This document shows, in pieces, positions 15,540-23,458 of a stretch of DNA of 25,576 nt. Under the pieces are notes generated by a model. That model searched no databases and was not told where the DNA came from. It saw only the letters and a list, made by a program, of their open reading frames with translations. The first letter of the stretch is position 1. Every line of letters begins with the position of its first letter. The translations under genes and the position numbers were made by a program. This DNA is from Promethearchaeota archaeon (GTDB lineage Archaea > Asgardarchaeota > Lokiarchaeia > Sigynarchaeales > SOKP01), in the NCBI GenBank assembly GCA_030605085.1, contig JAUWBH010000077.1:1-25576 (forward strand), read 5' to 3'.

Positions 15540-16463
15540 ATGAGCGAAGATTATATTCAAGATTATGTAAAAGCTGGAAAGGCAGTAATAGCGGCCAAAA
15601 AGTTAGCGAAAAGACTCATCAAACCTGATACGTTATTTTTAGAAATCGCAAACAAATGTGAAGCAGAGATCATAAATAATGGATGTAAATTAGCCTTTCC
15701 TGTTAATATATGCTTAGATAATATCACGGCACATTATTCTCCTCCTATTGAGGATAAAACTATTGTCCCCGAAAAAGGGCTATTAAAAATTGATATTGGA
15801 GCCCATCATAATGGTTATATTGCAGATTCAGCCTTTACAATCAATATTGATAATGACGCCGTACTTCAAAACTATGTAGAAGCAGCTATAGAAGGACTCG
15901 AAGCTGCAATCGCTTTGTTTAAACCTGGCACTAAACTATTCGAATTGGGTGAGGCAATTGCTGAAAAAATTTTTGCTCGCGGTTTAAGACCAATTACAAA
16001 TCTTGGAGGCCACGAATTAAAACAAAATGTTCTACACGCAGGTCCTTTTATTCCCAATTTTAAAGATTTAAGGCATAAAAACGTGTTGAAACCAGGAGAT
16101 GCTTACGCTTGCGAACCATTCGTGACATCAGCTTCGGGTAGAGGAATGGTTAAAAATGGACCGCATTCGTATATCTATAGATTTGTAAAAAAAATAAAAA
16201 AGAATATGCCTTACGAGCAAATTGGGTATATGAACAAAATCGAAAGTTATTGTAAACGACTTCCTTTTTCTCCAAGATTTATAGAAAATAACCAGCTTAT
16301 CCCAAAAAATAAAATTGAAAGAACAATTAACGCTTTCGTAGGGAAAAAAATCCTCGATCACTATCCTATCTTCATTGAAATGACTGGAGAACCAGTTGCC
16401 CAATGTGAACATACAATGGTTATTGATATGGAGGGTCAAACAATAGTTACTACAAGAGAATGA
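15540..16463 (+). CDS. map: Methionine aminopeptidase, type 2
   Basis: This 307-aa cytosolic metalloenzyme removes the N-terminal methionine from new proteins. It is a complete M24-family pita-bread fold of the archaeal/eukaryotic type 2. The substrate histidine is His65 (NITAHYSPP). All five metal ligands are visible: Asp85 (LKIDIGAHHNG), Asp96 (IADSAFT), His158 (NLGGHELKQ), Glu192 (ACEPF) and Glu290 (AQCEHTM). The helical insertion that distinguishes type 2 lies between Glu192 and Glu290. The length is normal for archaea. The start ATG at 15540 is clear, and the gene follows aspS by 35 bp on the same strand, so they probably form an operon. It converges with the SCP2-like gene with only 14 bp between stops. 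Confidence 0.96.
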   Translation: MSEDYIQDYVKAGKAVIAAKKLAKRLIKPDTLFLEIANKCEAEIINNGCKLAFPVNICLDNITAHYSPPIEDKTIVPEKGLLKIDIGAHHNGYIADSAFTINIDNDAVLQNYVEAAIEGLEAAIALFKPGTKLFELGEAIAEKIFARGLRPITNLGGHELKQNVLHAGPFIPNFKDLRHKNVLKPGDAYACEPFVTSASGRGMVKNGPHSYIYRFVKKIKKNMPYEQIGYMNKIESYCKRLPFSPRFIENNQLIPKNKIERTINAFVGKKILDHYPIFIEMTGEPVAQCEHTMVIDMEGQTIVTTRE

Positions 16464-16477
16464 ATTTAAAAGTTTGT

Positions 16478-16897
16478 CTATTTTACTTCATCAGTTGTAT
16501 AATAAAAAAGCTTGCTTAAAATCACAACATTTTTCATTCCTTTTACTTTTATTTTGCGAGTTGCCGCTTTTTTGGCCATAGCTCCTTTTGAAAGTTTTCC
16601 CATAGCCAAATCAAGAAATAAATTAGTTGACATTTCCAGAAAACCATCGCATTCTTTTTTAAGCTTTTTTAAGACTGCTTTATCGTCGTTTCGTAGACCT
16701 TCTACCTTTAAAGTAGCTTTATCAACTATTATTAATGCTGCATACTTAGCATCTTTAGCATTTAAAAGAAGTCTGAAATTATTATAATCTTTAAATCTAT
16801 CTTTAAATCTTTCTTTATTATTGACCGGCTCTAAAAGATGAGATATAACGGATGCAAAACCCCTTAGTTTCTTTGGTTTCGAACTTTTTGTTGACAT
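16478..16897 (-). CDS. SCP2-like sterol/lipid-carrier domain protein
   Basis: This 139-aa soluble protein begins with a basic tail (MSTKSSKPKKLRGF). The second half has the signature rhythm of the SCP2 sterol-carrier fold: a helix ending FLEMSTNLFLDLAMGKLSKG, then KIKVKGMKNVVILSKLF, corresponding to the family's GK..P..A...G.IKV.GD pattern. The fold forms a hydrophobic tunnel and binds lipids or other hydrophobic ligands; in archaea the ligand is not known. The N-terminal half contains a beta strand run (AKYAALIIVDKATLKVEGL) expected for the sheet. The start is ATG at 16897, preceded by an A-rich leader. It is a single gene, convergent with map. The assignment is moderate, as the family is poorly conserved. 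Confidence 0.6.
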   Translation of the reverse strand: MSTKSSKPKKLRGFASVISHLLEPVNNKERFKDRFKDYNNFRLLLNAKDAKYAALIIVDKATLKVEGLRNDDKAVLKKLKKECDGFLEMSTNLFLDLAMGKLSKGAMAKKAATRKIKVKGMKNVVILSKLFYYTTDEVK

Positions 16898-17067
16898 TTT
16901 CTTTTCAATTATTAAAATTATTATATTGAAATAATTAATAGTTAAAAATAAATAAAATTTGTATGTTAAAGTAGCTTATTACTAATATAATATCTTAGTT
17001 ATTTCTAAAAAAAAAATTATGAATCAGTATGTTCTTCAAGAGCAACATACTATTGTAATTGATTTTA

Positions 17068-17937
17068 ATGAGAATCAAATTGTTTCCACCAGAGAATGAC
17101 ATAAGAAATAAAATCACAGCGATCCTCCTATGCGCAGGAGAAGGAATTAGACTTAAAGAGGTTACCAGGACTATTCCAAAACCGTTGATAAAAATTGAAT
17201 CGTTAAATAATGATACTATACTGGGTCATTCTATTAATAATTTAGCTAATCTGGGAATTAAACGAATTGCTATTGTAAAAGGACATTTGGGAGAAAAAAT
17301 TGAGGAATTTATTTGCTCTCTTAAGAAAAGTGATCCTAACTTGGAAAATAAACTTGAAACAATTGATTCAGGAACTCAATATAAATTAGGACCATTATAT
17401 TCGTTTCTTTCAATAACTAAAAATAAAACTATTTTTAAAAACGAATTTAATTACATTCTAATTCCTGGAGATACAATTTTTCAACTTAACCTTATAAGCC
17501 AAGTTATTTCTCTAGCAATAAATAATTTAAGTCTAATTCAAAAATTCCCCCTTATATTTTACAGAAAAATAAATACTGAAGCCTTAAAAGAAAATTTAAA
17601 GTATAAAAAAAAAATTTCAATCGCAGATGTTGAAAAAACGGGTTCGCGAAAATTATTAAAAGAAATTAAGCAATTAGAATTACAATATCACCACAAACCT
17701 AATTTTATAAGGCAAGTGATACCCCTATTTATTTTTTCTTATAATTTTATTAACGAAATTATAGAAGCTGAGAAAAAAAGTTCGGTACATACGATAAGGG
17801 AGATTATTAACTCTATAATAAAAGAAAATAGAAAGGCTTTTGCCATCAAAATTGATAAGAACTATGAATTTTACGATATCGACTATAAAATAGATTTAAT
17901 TAATTATAATGATATAGAAAAAAACAAGGGACAATAG
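17068..17937 (+). CDS. Sugar/choline-phosphate nucleotidyltransferase-like protein
   Basis: This 289-aa protein has the NTP-transferase Rossmann-like fold that activates a sugar phosphate, choline phosphate or other phosphate with a nucleoside triphosphate. Near the N-terminus it has ITAILLCAGEGIRLKEVT, the usual AAG.G.R nucleotide loop with CAG in place of AAG, then IPKPLIKI with the conserved PKP lysine, and IKRIAIVKGHLGEKI, as in the family. The metal-binding region is NYILIPGDTIF, with GD as expected. The rest is lysine- and asparagine-rich and follows no hexapeptide pattern, so there is no left-handed beta-helix acyltransferase domain. The substrate cannot be read. I take ATG at 17068 as the start; a TTG nine bases upstream would add three residues. 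No operon partner is evident. Confidence 0.8.
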   Translation: MRIKLFPPENDIRNKITAILLCAGEGIRLKEVTRTIPKPLIKIESLNNDTILGHSINNLANLGIKRIAIVKGHLGEKIEEFICSLKKSDPNLENKLETIDSGTQYKLGPLYSFLSITKNKTIFKNEFNYILIPGDTIFQLNLISQVISLAINNLSLIQKFPLIFYRKINTEALKENLKYKKKISIADVEKTGSRKLLKEIKQLELQYHHKPNFIRQVIPLFIFSYNFINEIIEAEKKSSVHTIREIINSIIKENRKAFAIKIDKNYEFYDIDYKIDLINYNDIEKNKGQ

Positions 17938-18592
17938 TAAAACTCCGAAATTTTGTTAATTCTCTGAGATTTAGATTCAGCGGAATTAAGAACTCCTGAG
18001 AATTTACAATCATATCATTCGGAATAAAAGTCCCTTTCTATTAAGCATTTACATATAAGACGAATATAGTTGTAGCGTGCCAAATATTAAGCATATTTCG
18101 ATGTTTCAAGCGTACTTGTTAACTCCTTTTTTACAACTTATTAAATACGATTTTCAGTGTACGCTTCCGTTTAAAAGTACGATTTCGCAGAGTTGTTAGT
18201 GGATTATTAATTGTATCAGGTAAAACTATAGAAAAATATGAAAACAATTTTATACCGAGAGGATTGTTCTATAATAAATTTTTACGATTTTATGTATAAG
18301 TAATGTTATTTTAAAGTATTTTTAGTACGATGTACTAAAGGATTGTATGCAAATTATTATTGAGACATACGATATTTAATCAAGGTGATATTTCGAACCC
18401 ATGAAATAAAAAAAATCTTGTCGGAAACAAAGAACTGATAAAGAAAATGGTTGCTATTGCTTTTTTGCTTAAACGATGTTTGCGCAACTAAAACCAATGA
18501 TTACTATTGTCCATAATTAATATAACAAAATGAATATTTAAATGTTCCTATTAAAAAAATATAAATATTTTCATATATTTTATTTATAAGTT
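17938..18592. other. 655-bp noncoding region with repeated TACGAT motifs
   Basis: No reading frame of useful length is seen on either strand. TACGAT occurs five times on the plus strand, at 18146, 18178, 18283, 18326 and 18368. An inverted repeat, AGCGTAC and GTACGCT, lies at 18109-18115 and 18159-18165. A perfect dyad is annotated separately. The region could hold a regulatory array, a noncoding RNA or the decayed remains of a gene; the sequence does not decide between these. Confidence 0.45.
18321..18339. repeat. Perfect dyad TTTAGTAC-GAT-GTACTAAA
   Basis: Eight-base arms with a three-base centre. It overlaps one of the five TACGAT motifs. It is either a dimeric-protein binding site or a small RNA hairpin. 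Confidence 0.5.
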
Positions 18593-18979
18593 ATGCCTGG
18601 TGGAGATGTTCCCATTAAAATTGAGCTTTTCAAAATAGCTACTTTAGAAGCGTTGATTGATAGAATTTTTGCTCCAATTAGCGCTGACGCTATTCTTGAT
18701 AAAATGCCGTTTGTTATGAAGGGCAGGTTCAGTTTTGGCTCAAAAAAATATTGGACTCTCCCAGGTTTAGGATTAAGAGAAGGTACAAACCCAAAATCAA
18801 CTAAAGATGTCGAAAAAGGAGAAATAGTCTATAATCCAAAAACCGACGAATTGATTATAGTTTTAGAGAGCCTTGAGATGCCAAATAAGGTGAATAAGAT
18901 CGGAAGAATTACTAAAAATCTCGATTTAGTTCAAAACGCCAGAAATGGATTAAATACCAAAGTATTAAAAGTAAATTAA
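18593..18979 (+). CDS. Cyclophilin-like fold protein
   Basis: This 128-aa protein resembles the archaeal/bacterial cyclophilin-like beta-barrel family (COG2164 type). The pattern is an opening strand (IKIELFKIATLEALIDRIF), then the short helix SADAILDKMPFVMKGRF, and then the diagnostic DVEKGEIVYNPKTDELIIVLES, which matches the conserved 'V..G.V.Y.P....L.I..G' segment. No prolyl isomerase active-site arginine is obvious, and biochemical function in this family is mostly unknown. The start ATG at 18593 follows a TATA-like TTTTATTTATAAG directly upstream, which suggests a nearly leaderless transcript. The membrane protein starts 9 bp after its stop, so the two genes probably form an operon. The match is by motif and fold pattern only. 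Confidence 0.6.
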   Translation: MPGGDVPIKIELFKIATLEALIDRIFAPISADAILDKMPFVMKGRFSFGSKKYWTLPGLGLREGTNPKSTKDVEKGEIVYNPKTDELIIVLESLEMPNKVNKIGRITKNLDLVQNARNGLNTKVLKVN

Positions 18980-18987
18980 GATTGCTG

Positions 18988-19524
18988 ATGCCTGTTGCTA
19001 AAAATTTAACTTTAGTTTTTATGTTCTTTTATATCGCAGTAGTTATTTATCTATTAGCTTTTTTTTTAGTACCAGATGTCCAAATTGCGATTATAAAATC
19101 AAGACATAATCTAGCAAATATTACGGAAGGCTATAATTATTTATGGGCTCTTTTAATCGCACTTATTATATGTTTTATAGGAAGCGCTTCTATAGGCTTC
19201 CCTGTTCCGTTTCCGTTTATTCTTTTTTCTCTCTCAAATTCAGTTTATATAAAATATTCAAACAGAGGCTTAATAATAGAGCAAATATTGATGACCGGAT
19301 CTTTTTGGTTCGAAATCATGGGGATTGCAATCGCTGGAGGTTTAGGTTGCGCTTTAGGAGAACTTACAAGTTTTTTATTGGGAATAGGAGCAAAAAAAAT
19401 TGCTGAAAAAAAGGAAGGTGAATCACATACTCTTAAGAATATTGAGGGATTTGGGAAACTTATACTTGATCATCCAAAAAGTATGTATCTCTATATATTT
19501 ATATCTAGCGCTTTAAACCTATAA
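18988..19524 (+). CDS. DedA/VTT-domain membrane protein, probably C-terminally truncated
   Basis: This 178-aa integral membrane protein begins with a long transmembrane helix (LVFMFFYIAVVIYLLAFFLV), then a second membrane segment with IGFPVPFPFILF. Next comes the small-residue-rich segment IAIAGGLGCALGELTSFLLG, characteristic of VTT/DedA (SNARE-associated) proteins, which act as lipid scramblases or transporters elsewhere. The last residues, KSMYLYIFISSALNL, reach the point where family members normally continue with PLPDD and two or three more membrane helices; here the frame stops. No remainder was recognised downstream. It is probably a truncated gene at the edge of the accessory region. 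I use ATG at 18988; a TTG at 18982 is an alternative. It follows the cyclophilin-like gene directly. Confidence 0.65.
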   Translation: MPVAKNLTLVFMFFYIAVVIYLLAFFLVPDVQIAIIKSRHNLANITEGYNYLWALLIALIICFIGSASIGFPVPFPFILFSLSNSVYIKYSNRGLIIEQILMTGSFWFEIMGIAIAGGLGCALGELTSFLLGIGAKKIAEKKEGESHTLKNIEGFGKLILDHPKSMYLYIFISSALNL

Positions 19525-19563
19525 ATATAAGAGTAGAAAGAAAATTCATAGATATAACGTTAT

Positions 19564-19587
19564 TAACACTAAATCATAAGAGTGTTA
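19564..19587 (+). terminator. Hairpin after truncated VTT gene
   Basis: Arms TAACACT (19564-19570) and AGTGTTA (19581-19587) with a ten-base loop, followed by TGTTTT. It is placed as expected for an end of transcription, but the T-run is short. Confidence 0.35.
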
Positions 19588-19652
19588 TGTTTTAAAGAAC
19601 TATTTGCTGTATTTTATTTTAAAATAATTTTAATCAGATTTAAGGTAAACTT

Positions 19653-20180
19653 ATGATTGAAAGATATTATACTTACACGGTAAGTCATTGTTCAAAAGCA
19701 ATAGAATTTGGATTTAGATGGCTATTGGATGAATTAGAGAGATATAACTCATTAAAAGGGTGTATTCTCTCGGCTGGTAAAGGGAATTTTTGTGATAGAC
19801 ACACGGAAGTATACAGGGAAGGTTTAGGAGAAGCTTTTGTAAAAAAGATTTGTAAAGATGGATACATTAACATAAACGGAAAAAGAATTGAAATGCAATA
19901 TCCCAGCAATATACATTTATCTTCTTTTACTTCTGTTATTGCTTTTTATCCGTACAAAAAATTAATCAAAAAAATAGAAGAAAGTATTGCATCTAGTTAT
20001 CGTACTGATCGAAAATATCTCCCATCAAATCCGAATGCTCTTCCAAAATCAATTCTGATAATACCTTGGATCGAATTCGAAGTGGATAGTTGGATAGAAA
20101 GATATAATCCCCAGCCAATTGATATTGATTGTGCCGAAGGATATAAGTTTGGATCATGTCGCAAATTATATATTAAATGA
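19653..20180 (+). CDS. Unrecognised 175-aa protein at edge of defence-type island
   Basis: I do not recognise this protein. It begins MIERYYTYTVSHCSKAIEFG and appears to alternate beta strands and helices: strands GCILSAG, SVIAFYP and SILIIPW, with amphipathic helices between (FGFRWLLDELERYN, YKKLIKKIEESIA). This suggests a Rossmann-like fold without a P-loop or catalytic motif that I can name. It has five cysteines without CxxC pairing, and no membrane segment or signal peptide. The start ATG at 19653 is the first in frame. It sits alone between the truncated VTT gene and the XRE-ImmA/DUF4411 pair, with long AT-rich spacers on both sides. It could be a sensor or effector of the island, but that is context only. 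Confidence 0.6.
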   Translation: MIERYYTYTVSHCSKAIEFGFRWLLDELERYNSLKGCILSAGKGNFCDRHTEVYREGLGEAFVKKICKDGYININGKRIEMQYPSNIHLSSFTSVIAFYPYKKLIKKIEESIASSYRTDRKYLPSNPNALPKSILIIPWIEFEVDSWIERYNPQPIDIDCAEGYKFGSCRKLYIK

Positions 20181-20503
20181 ATAAAAATGGCTTGACTTCA
20201 AGTTGAGTAGATTTTCATCCGCTGTGGGGAGGACGACTATGCGTCTCCTAGTTTCATGATTAATTTGTGATAGACGATGTAATTAGGGAAAACAAATATA
20301 TAATTGTTGTGTGTATTTTAGAATAAGACAAGACTAATAATATAATTTAAAAAATAAAGATATATTCAAATTATAAAGACATCACAAAAAATTAAAAATA
20401 AGCAAGGTAGTTTTATCAATTTAGAAGATGATTTATTGTATCAGTATAGAGAATTATGACAAATTAAGAATTGTTTGAAAAAAAATAAAATAATTGAGAG
20501 AAA
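20181..20503. other. Intergenic DNA with a GC-rich hairpin
   Basis: No gene is seen. The left part is less AT-rich than the rest and includes a hairpin at 20228-20248: GGA-GACG, with one bulged G, pairs with CGTCTCC around a six-base loop. A near-palindrome CTTGACTTCAAG lies at about 20191-20202. The right part is AT-rich and probably holds the promoter of the XRE-ImmA gene. Confidence 0.4.
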
Positions 20504-21655
20504 ATGGCTAGAAGTATATTAGCAAAAGCTAATCCACATATCTTAATTTGGGCTAGAAATTCTATTGGATATACTCTTAGGGAAGCTGCAAATAAATCTG
20601 GTATTGCTTACAGAACTCTTCGAAAGGCCGAAAACCATATAAAATTGCTTAGCGTTACTCAATTACGTAAATTAGCTACACTATATAAAAGGCCTCTACC
20701 TATATTTTACTTAAAAAAGATACCTCAAGATTTAGAATTACCCGATTTCCGATCTCGACGAAAAGAAGAGGGTTTAGAACTATTGTCAGGTAAACTTAAA
20801 TTAAAAATTAGAGAGATTTATGAAAAGAAAAAAGTTGCTGAAGAACTATATAAAAGTCTTAATATATCTTATAAATATGATTTCATTGAATTATTTACAG
20901 AAAATGTACATCCAAAGTATGCTGCTAAAGAAATTAGAACTTTACTTAATATTCACACCGAGGATTTAAAAACACTTAAAGACAATGAAGTTTTAAAGTT
21001 CTGGATAAATAAAATCGAGCAATTAGGAATCTTAGTTTTTCAATACCAAGAAATTGATCCGAGTATAATGCGAGGATTTGTATTTGCTAATACACCATAC
21101 CCAACTCTTGCAATTAATCAAAGAGATACATTTTATGCTAGAGTCTTTACCCTAGTACATGAAATCTCACATATCATTATAAATGAGTCTGGAATAATCG
21201 ATCCTTTTTATTCTATATCAGATAAAAGAGATAAAACAGAACAATTTTGTAATTCTGTCGCCAGCGAGACTTTAATTCCTCAAGATGAATTTAATAATGT
21301 CATTAAAAGTAAAAGTTTCAATAATAAACTTGATGTAGAGAAATTTTTAGCGAAGGCTACTAGCATCTGGAAAGTAAGTTATTCTGTTATTTTAATTCGT
21401 CTAAAAAAATCAAAAAAAATTTCAGGGCAGTTATACAATGAATTAAAAGGCGAATTAGATACAAAAAAGAAGAAAAGTAGAGGCGGAGGGGATTATTATA
21501 GATTATTTTTTAGCAAAACTTCAAATAATTTTCTTCAATTAGTTTTTAAAGGATTAGAATCCAATCAGATTACATATTATGATGCAATGAAATATCTAAA
21601 AGTAAGTTATAAAGTACTCAATACTATTGAACAACAGTTAGTGTGGGAGAGTTAA
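20504..21655 (+). CDS. XRE-ImmA/IrrE metallopeptidase (antitoxin/regulator-like)
   Basis: This 383-aa protein combines an N-terminal helix-turn-helix DNA-binding domain (residues 10-65, WARNSIGYTLREAANKSGI then YRTLRKAEN) with an ImmA/IrrE zinc metallopeptidase domain. The zinc site is visible as LVHEISHIII (HExxH at 219-223), with Glu246 in KTEQFCNSVASETLIP as the likely third ligand. Such proteins regulate their own operon, or cleave a repressor or partner upon stress. The C-terminal 100 residues, including the KKKKSRGGGDYYRLF segment, resemble the extension seen in versions paired with a PIN-like DUF4411 gene. That gene starts one base after this stop, so they form a tight pair and probably act as a toxin-antitoxin-like module. 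The start is ATG at 20504, with GAGAGAAA just upstream. Confidence 0.9.
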   Translation: MARSILAKANPHILIWARNSIGYTLREAANKSGIAYRTLRKAENHIKLLSVTQLRKLATLYKRPLPIFYLKKIPQDLELPDFRSRRKEEGLELLSGKLKLKIREIYEKKKVAEELYKSLNISYKYDFIELFTENVHPKYAAKEIRTLLNIHTEDLKTLKDNEVLKFWINKIEQLGILVFQYQEIDPSIMRGFVFANTPYPTLAINQRDTFYARVFTLVHEISHIIINESGIIDPFYSISDKRDKTEQFCNSVASETLIPQDEFNNVIKSKSFNNKLDVEKFLAKATSIWKVSYSVILIRLKKSKKISGQLYNELKGELDTKKKKSRGGGDYYRLFFSKTSNNFLQLVFKGLESNQITYYDAMKYLKVSYKVLNTIEQQLVWES

Positions 21656-21656
21656 G

Positions 21657-22151
21657 TTGATTTTCTCATTTGATGCAAATGTCTTTATTGATATGAAGAA
21701 GTATTATCCAAGAGAATCAAATAATAAATTATGGGAAATAATTGAAGATAAAATGAATAATTATGAGATTTTAATCTCAAAAGAAGTGTTAATAGAATTA
21801 AAGAGAAAATCTGATGGTTTAAGTAAATGGTTAAATAAATATCAAGATAATATTGTTGAGTCTGTTGAGGAAATTCAAAATTATGTGATTTATTTAGTTA
21901 ATAAATATCAAGGGTGGATTGATCCAAACTCAACAACAAATCAAGCTGATCCGTATATCATAGCTTTAGCCAGTTATCATAAAGGAGCTGTAGTGACTCA
22001 AGAAAAAATTCAGAGACATCTAAATAAACATCCAGAACAAATACCTAATCAACCACACGCTCTTAAAATTCCCAATATTTGTAGTCTCGAAAATATTGCA
22101 TATTTTGATTTAGTAGGATTTTTAGTTGAAATTGGAGATTTTAAAATATGA
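21657..22151 (+). CDS. DUF4411 PIN-like protein (candidate toxin)
   Basis: This 164-aa protein fits the DUF4411 family, a divergent PIN-domain-like nuclease fold. The N-terminal strand carries the first acidic residue (IFSFDANVFIDMKKYYP, Asp6). Next comes a helix with a second (SKEVLIELKRKS, acidic Glu), and later NQADPYIIALASYH supplies the conserved Asp. The final part (HALKIPNICS and onward) fits the family's C-terminal strand. In a typical PIN nuclease these acidic residues coordinate metal and cleave RNA. The start is TTG at 21657, one base after the XRE-ImmA stop, so the genes are translationally linked. The genome context is that of a toxin partnered with the upstream protein; toxicity itself is inference. 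Confidence 0.85.
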   Translation: MIFSFDANVFIDMKKYYPRESNNKLWEIIEDKMNNYEILISKEVLIELKRKSDGLSKWLNKYQDNIVESVEEIQNYVIYLVNKYQGWIDPNSTTNQADPYIIALASYHKGAVVTQEKIQRHLNKHPEQIPNQPHALKIPNICSLENIAYFDLVGFLVEIGDFKI

Positions 22152-22533
22152 TAATGAATGCAGGATTTTGCCAAGACTACTAAGGTAGTTAAGAGTGATT
22201 TGAATCATTTAATCCAGTATGATACTAGATATTCTATCTATAGAATTAGTATATATTCGATTAAAAAAATCCCAATTATATGCCACACCATTAATAAACC
22301 ACGGCGGAACACCAAGAAGAGAAAGGAGAAGGGAAAACAAAACTTTCTAAAATATTTAAAATTATTTTCAATAATCTACTATGTAGCCTTTTCGAGTTAG
22401 AGTGTAAGATTTTTATAATTTAATAGCGATATCCCAAGAGTAAAATGCTATTTAAGACTTAAAAAAAAAATGGGGTTTTTTAATATAGTTCCTAATTTCA
22501 TTATTGTACTTACATAATTGAAAGGTTAAAGAC
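22152..22533. other. Spacer between DUF4411 and TIR genes
   Basis: An 80-codon frame at 22158-22400 exists but has skewed composition (Ile, Lys, Tyr) and no family pattern, so I do not call it. The TIR gene promoter is probably within 22430-22530, which is AT-rich. No RNA gene is seen. Confidence 0.35.
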
Positions 22534-23286
22534 ATGGGTGTCATTGTTTTTGTAAGTTATAGTCATAAGGATTCAAATAAATTTAGAATATCTGAAATAT
22601 CAAAGAAATTGACAAACTTTTCAGAAATAGAAGATGTTCTATATTATGAAGAACATATGAAATACAACATGATTACATTTATGAACGAGAATATTAAATT
22701 ATGCGACATAATGCTTTTATTCTGTTCTCCGAATGCCTTAGAGTCGGGCCCAGTTAAAACAGAATGGAATGCTGCCAAAGCTATTAATAAACCAATAATC
22801 CCTATTTTTACAAACGAAAATGATATCCCCACTCTTCTAAGATCTATATATGGTGTATATTTCGACGAAAATAACTTCGAAGAGACAATAGAGAGGATTC
22901 ATAAACAAATATTAAACATCTTTGATATACCTATTAGAAAAATAGATGTAGGTGAAGATGTTCAATTTGTATTAAAGTATAAAAATTATAACGCTCGTAT
23001 GATTGTTAAAAGTGATAATAATTTTGTAGTTTTACAAGATTCTGTATTAATCCGAGAGATTAGTGAAAAAAATAAAGGATTATTTAGATCAGTACAAGAA
23101 CTCCGTAAAGAACTCTTAGAAGATGAGAAATTGAAGCCTTTTAATAACAACTATGATTTGTTAGAAGATCAGTCATTCACATCCCCCACAGCTGCAGCAT
23201 TTTTTGTCTTAGGTTATCGAGTCGCTGGTGGAAAAGTATGGAGATATGAAAATAAAAAACTAGAAGATTACTATGTAAAAGTATAA
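22534..23286 (+). CDS. TIR-domain protein with C-terminal DUF4357
   Basis: This 250-aa protein joins a TIR domain to a DUF4357 module. The TIR part (about 1-130) opens with IVFVSYSHKD, contains DIMLLFCSPNALESG and carries a candidate catalytic glutamate at Glu77 (VKTEWNAA). It resembles bacterial and archaeal TIR domains, many of which are NAD-degrading enzymes or make NAD-derived signals. The C-terminal 50 residues, with FTSPTAAAFFVLGYRVAGG followed by VWRYENKKLEDYY, match DUF4357, a small module often found at the C-terminus of DNA-interacting or defence proteins. No ThsA-type partner or second NADase gene adjoins it. It probably acts in antiviral defence or stress-induced death; this is inference. 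The start is ATG at 22534, with AAAGG a few bases upstream. Confidence 0.88.
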   Translation: MGVIVFVSYSHKDSNKFRISEISKKLTNFSEIEDVLYYEEHMKYNMITFMNENIKLCDIMLLFCSPNALESGPVKTEWNAAKAINKPIIPIFTNENDIPTLLRSIYGVYFDENNFEETIERIHKQILNIFDIPIRKIDVGEDVQFVLKYKNYNARMIVKSDNNFVVLQDSVLIREISEKNKGLFRSVQELRKELLEDEKLKPFNNNYDLLEDQSFTSPTAAAFFVLGYRVAGGKVWRYENKKLEDYYVKV

Positions 23287-23309
23287 ATAAAATTTATAAT
23301 GTGAATCCT

Positions 23310-23432
23310 TTATATCAATTTTAGTGTGGAATTTTTAACGAAATCGTTCTCTTTTTCTCCCGTATAATCGTTAAATTTCACTACAACATTTGACAACTCG
23401 ATATAATCGCCCTCGTTTATATCATGATAAGT
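23310..23432 (-). pseudogene. OB-fold-like gene fragment
   Basis: On the minus strand an open stretch bounded by stops reads INEGDYIELSNVVVKFNDYT then EKENDFVKN and KLI. The 'xGDxIxLxNxxVxx' rhythm is that of an OB-fold as in RPA-like single-strand DNA-binding proteins. No start codon precedes it. It is best explained as a broken piece of such a gene. Confidence 0.35.
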
Positions 23433-23458
23433 TTAAAAGCAATTTAAAATCACCCTAA

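Noticed and set aside
18388..18410. TTCGAA-containing segment resembling a tRNA T-arm on the minus strand
   Set aside because: The flanking five bases on each side do not pair, and no D-arm or anticodon arm is found at the right distance.
22158..22400. 80-codon plus-strand frame after DUF4411
   Set aside because: Skewed Ile/Lys/Tyr composition, no ribosome-binding site and no domain pattern; it looks like a chance open frame.
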